A DNA stretch of 64,000 nt from Escallonia rubra (taxonomy: Eukaryota > Streptophyta > Magnoliopsida > Escalloniales > Escalloniaceae): positions 62,001 to 126,000 of the forward strand of contig JAVXUO010001080.1 in NCBI GenBank assembly GCA_033065855.1, given 5' to 3'. Position 1 is the first letter of the stretch; each line of letters begins with the position of its first letter. Of this stretch, positions 63,225 to 64,000 are shown piece after piece. Below the pieces are notes generated by a model. The model was not told the origin of the DNA. It did no database searches and saw nothing but the letters and a program-made list of their open reading frames with translations. Made by a program: the position numbers and the translations under genes.

Positions 63225-64000
63225 CACTACAAGAAAAACAGCTTTTTTCGACGGACTTTTAGCGACGGATTCGAATCCGTCGCTAAAAGTAACTTTTACC
63301 GACGAATTTTCCGTCAGTAAAGGTCCGTTGTTAAAAAAACTTTTCCGAGGGATTTTTTGTCGGTAAAGATCTTTAGCGACGGATCTTTACCGACGGACTT
63401 TTACCGACGGAATATTCCGTCGCTAATTTTTATTTTTGATTTTCTCCCTTTTTTTCTTTTGCCAAAAAAAATTGAAAATGACTTTTACCGACGGACTTTT
63501 GCCAACGGCCAAAATCCGTCGGTAAAAGTCATTAAAATTAAAAAAAACCCTACCCTTTCGTTCTTTTCTCCCCGCCGCTCACACCATTCCCTTCTTCTCT
63601 CTCTCAATCTTTCTCTTTCTAACACCTCCCACACACCCAACCGCTGCCGCACCCCCACCCCGCCGCCTCTACCGCTCGCCGACACACAGGGGTGGAGCTA
63701 CGTATGAACGGGGGGCTAATGTACCCCCTCACCTACGACGGTCACTTACCTGCGACGGCCACTCACGTGCGACGGTCGACGGCGACAGCGACACGCGGAC
63801 ACACCCAACCCGCTGCCGCACCCCCACCCCGCCGCCTCTACCGCTCGCCGACACACAGGGGTGGAGCTACGTATGAACGGGGGGCTAATGTACCCCCTCA
63901 CCTGCGACGGTCACTCACCTGCGACGGCCACTCACCTGCGACGGTCGACGGCGACACGCGGACACGGCAGGGGCTCCTGCCTCCTTGAGTCGACTCTCTC
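63225..64000. mobile_element. Left end of a CACTA (En/Spm) transposon
   Basis: The terminus CACTACAAGAAAAACAGC is the canonical CACTA end. It is followed by about 300 bp of subterminal repeats built on CCGTCGGTAAAAGT and GACGGA words in both orientations, then CT- and GC-rich DNA. ATA (63,222-63,224) is a candidate 3-bp target duplication. The other end is outside the window. No transposase is visible here. Confidence 0.88.
63634..63970. repeat. Tandem duplication of about 169 bp in the CACTA element
   Basis: Two nearly identical units (phrase GTGGAGCTACGTATGAACGG at 63,692 and 63,861) repeat at a period of about 169 bp. Each holds three to four CTGCGACGGYCACTCAC-like subrepeats. Open frames across it are compositional. 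Confidence 0.85.

Overview
This is nuclear DNA from a flowering plant, most likely a eudicot. The evidence is two intron-rich host genes of plant type, plant-lineage transposons (Tork Copia, Tekay and Galadriel chromoviruses, PIF/Harbinger, hAT, MULE, Stowaway, CACTA) and long AT-rich spacers with microsatellites. I cannot name the species.

Layout. Bases 1-10,682 are copy A of a direct segmental duplication. It holds the 3' end of a proteasome RPN2 gene (minus strand), split by a Tork-type Copia element (5,524-10,428). A truncated Tekay chromovirus follows (about 11,352-18,734, minus), and its long LTR contains a PIF/Harbinger-like element. A small hAT-like element lies at 20,175-21,149. A plant alpha/beta-hydrolase gene runs 22,388-37,427 (plus) in five exons. 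Its 9-kb first intron holds two sense-oriented LTR elements: a compact Galadriel-like chromovirus and a Copia-shelled element carrying a Ty3-type gag/protease. Its 4.4-kb last intron holds MITEs. A MULE-like element (37,961-40,585) and an unresolved AT-rich spacer come next. Copy B of the duplication (44,093-48,497) overlaps the 3' end of the apparently intact RPN2 gene (47,265-54,919, minus). A 344-bp foldback element sits just upstream of the RPN2 TATA box. The last 8 kb hold an LTR end with an adjoining primer-site-like sequence, hairpin repeats, a decayed Copia fragment, and the left end of a CACTA transposon inserted into it.

Genes. RPN2 reads through 13 exons as 1,000 residues with every junction in phase. 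It is a scaffold subunit of the 26S proteasome regulatory particle. The hydrolase reads through five exons as 371 residues, also fully in phase, with a membrane anchor and a Ser-His-Asp triad. One of its introns is GC-AG. The two genes converge on the MULE/spacer region between them and no functional link is evident. Everything else is repeats or unassigned spacer. All comparisons were made by eye, so counts and percentages are approximate.
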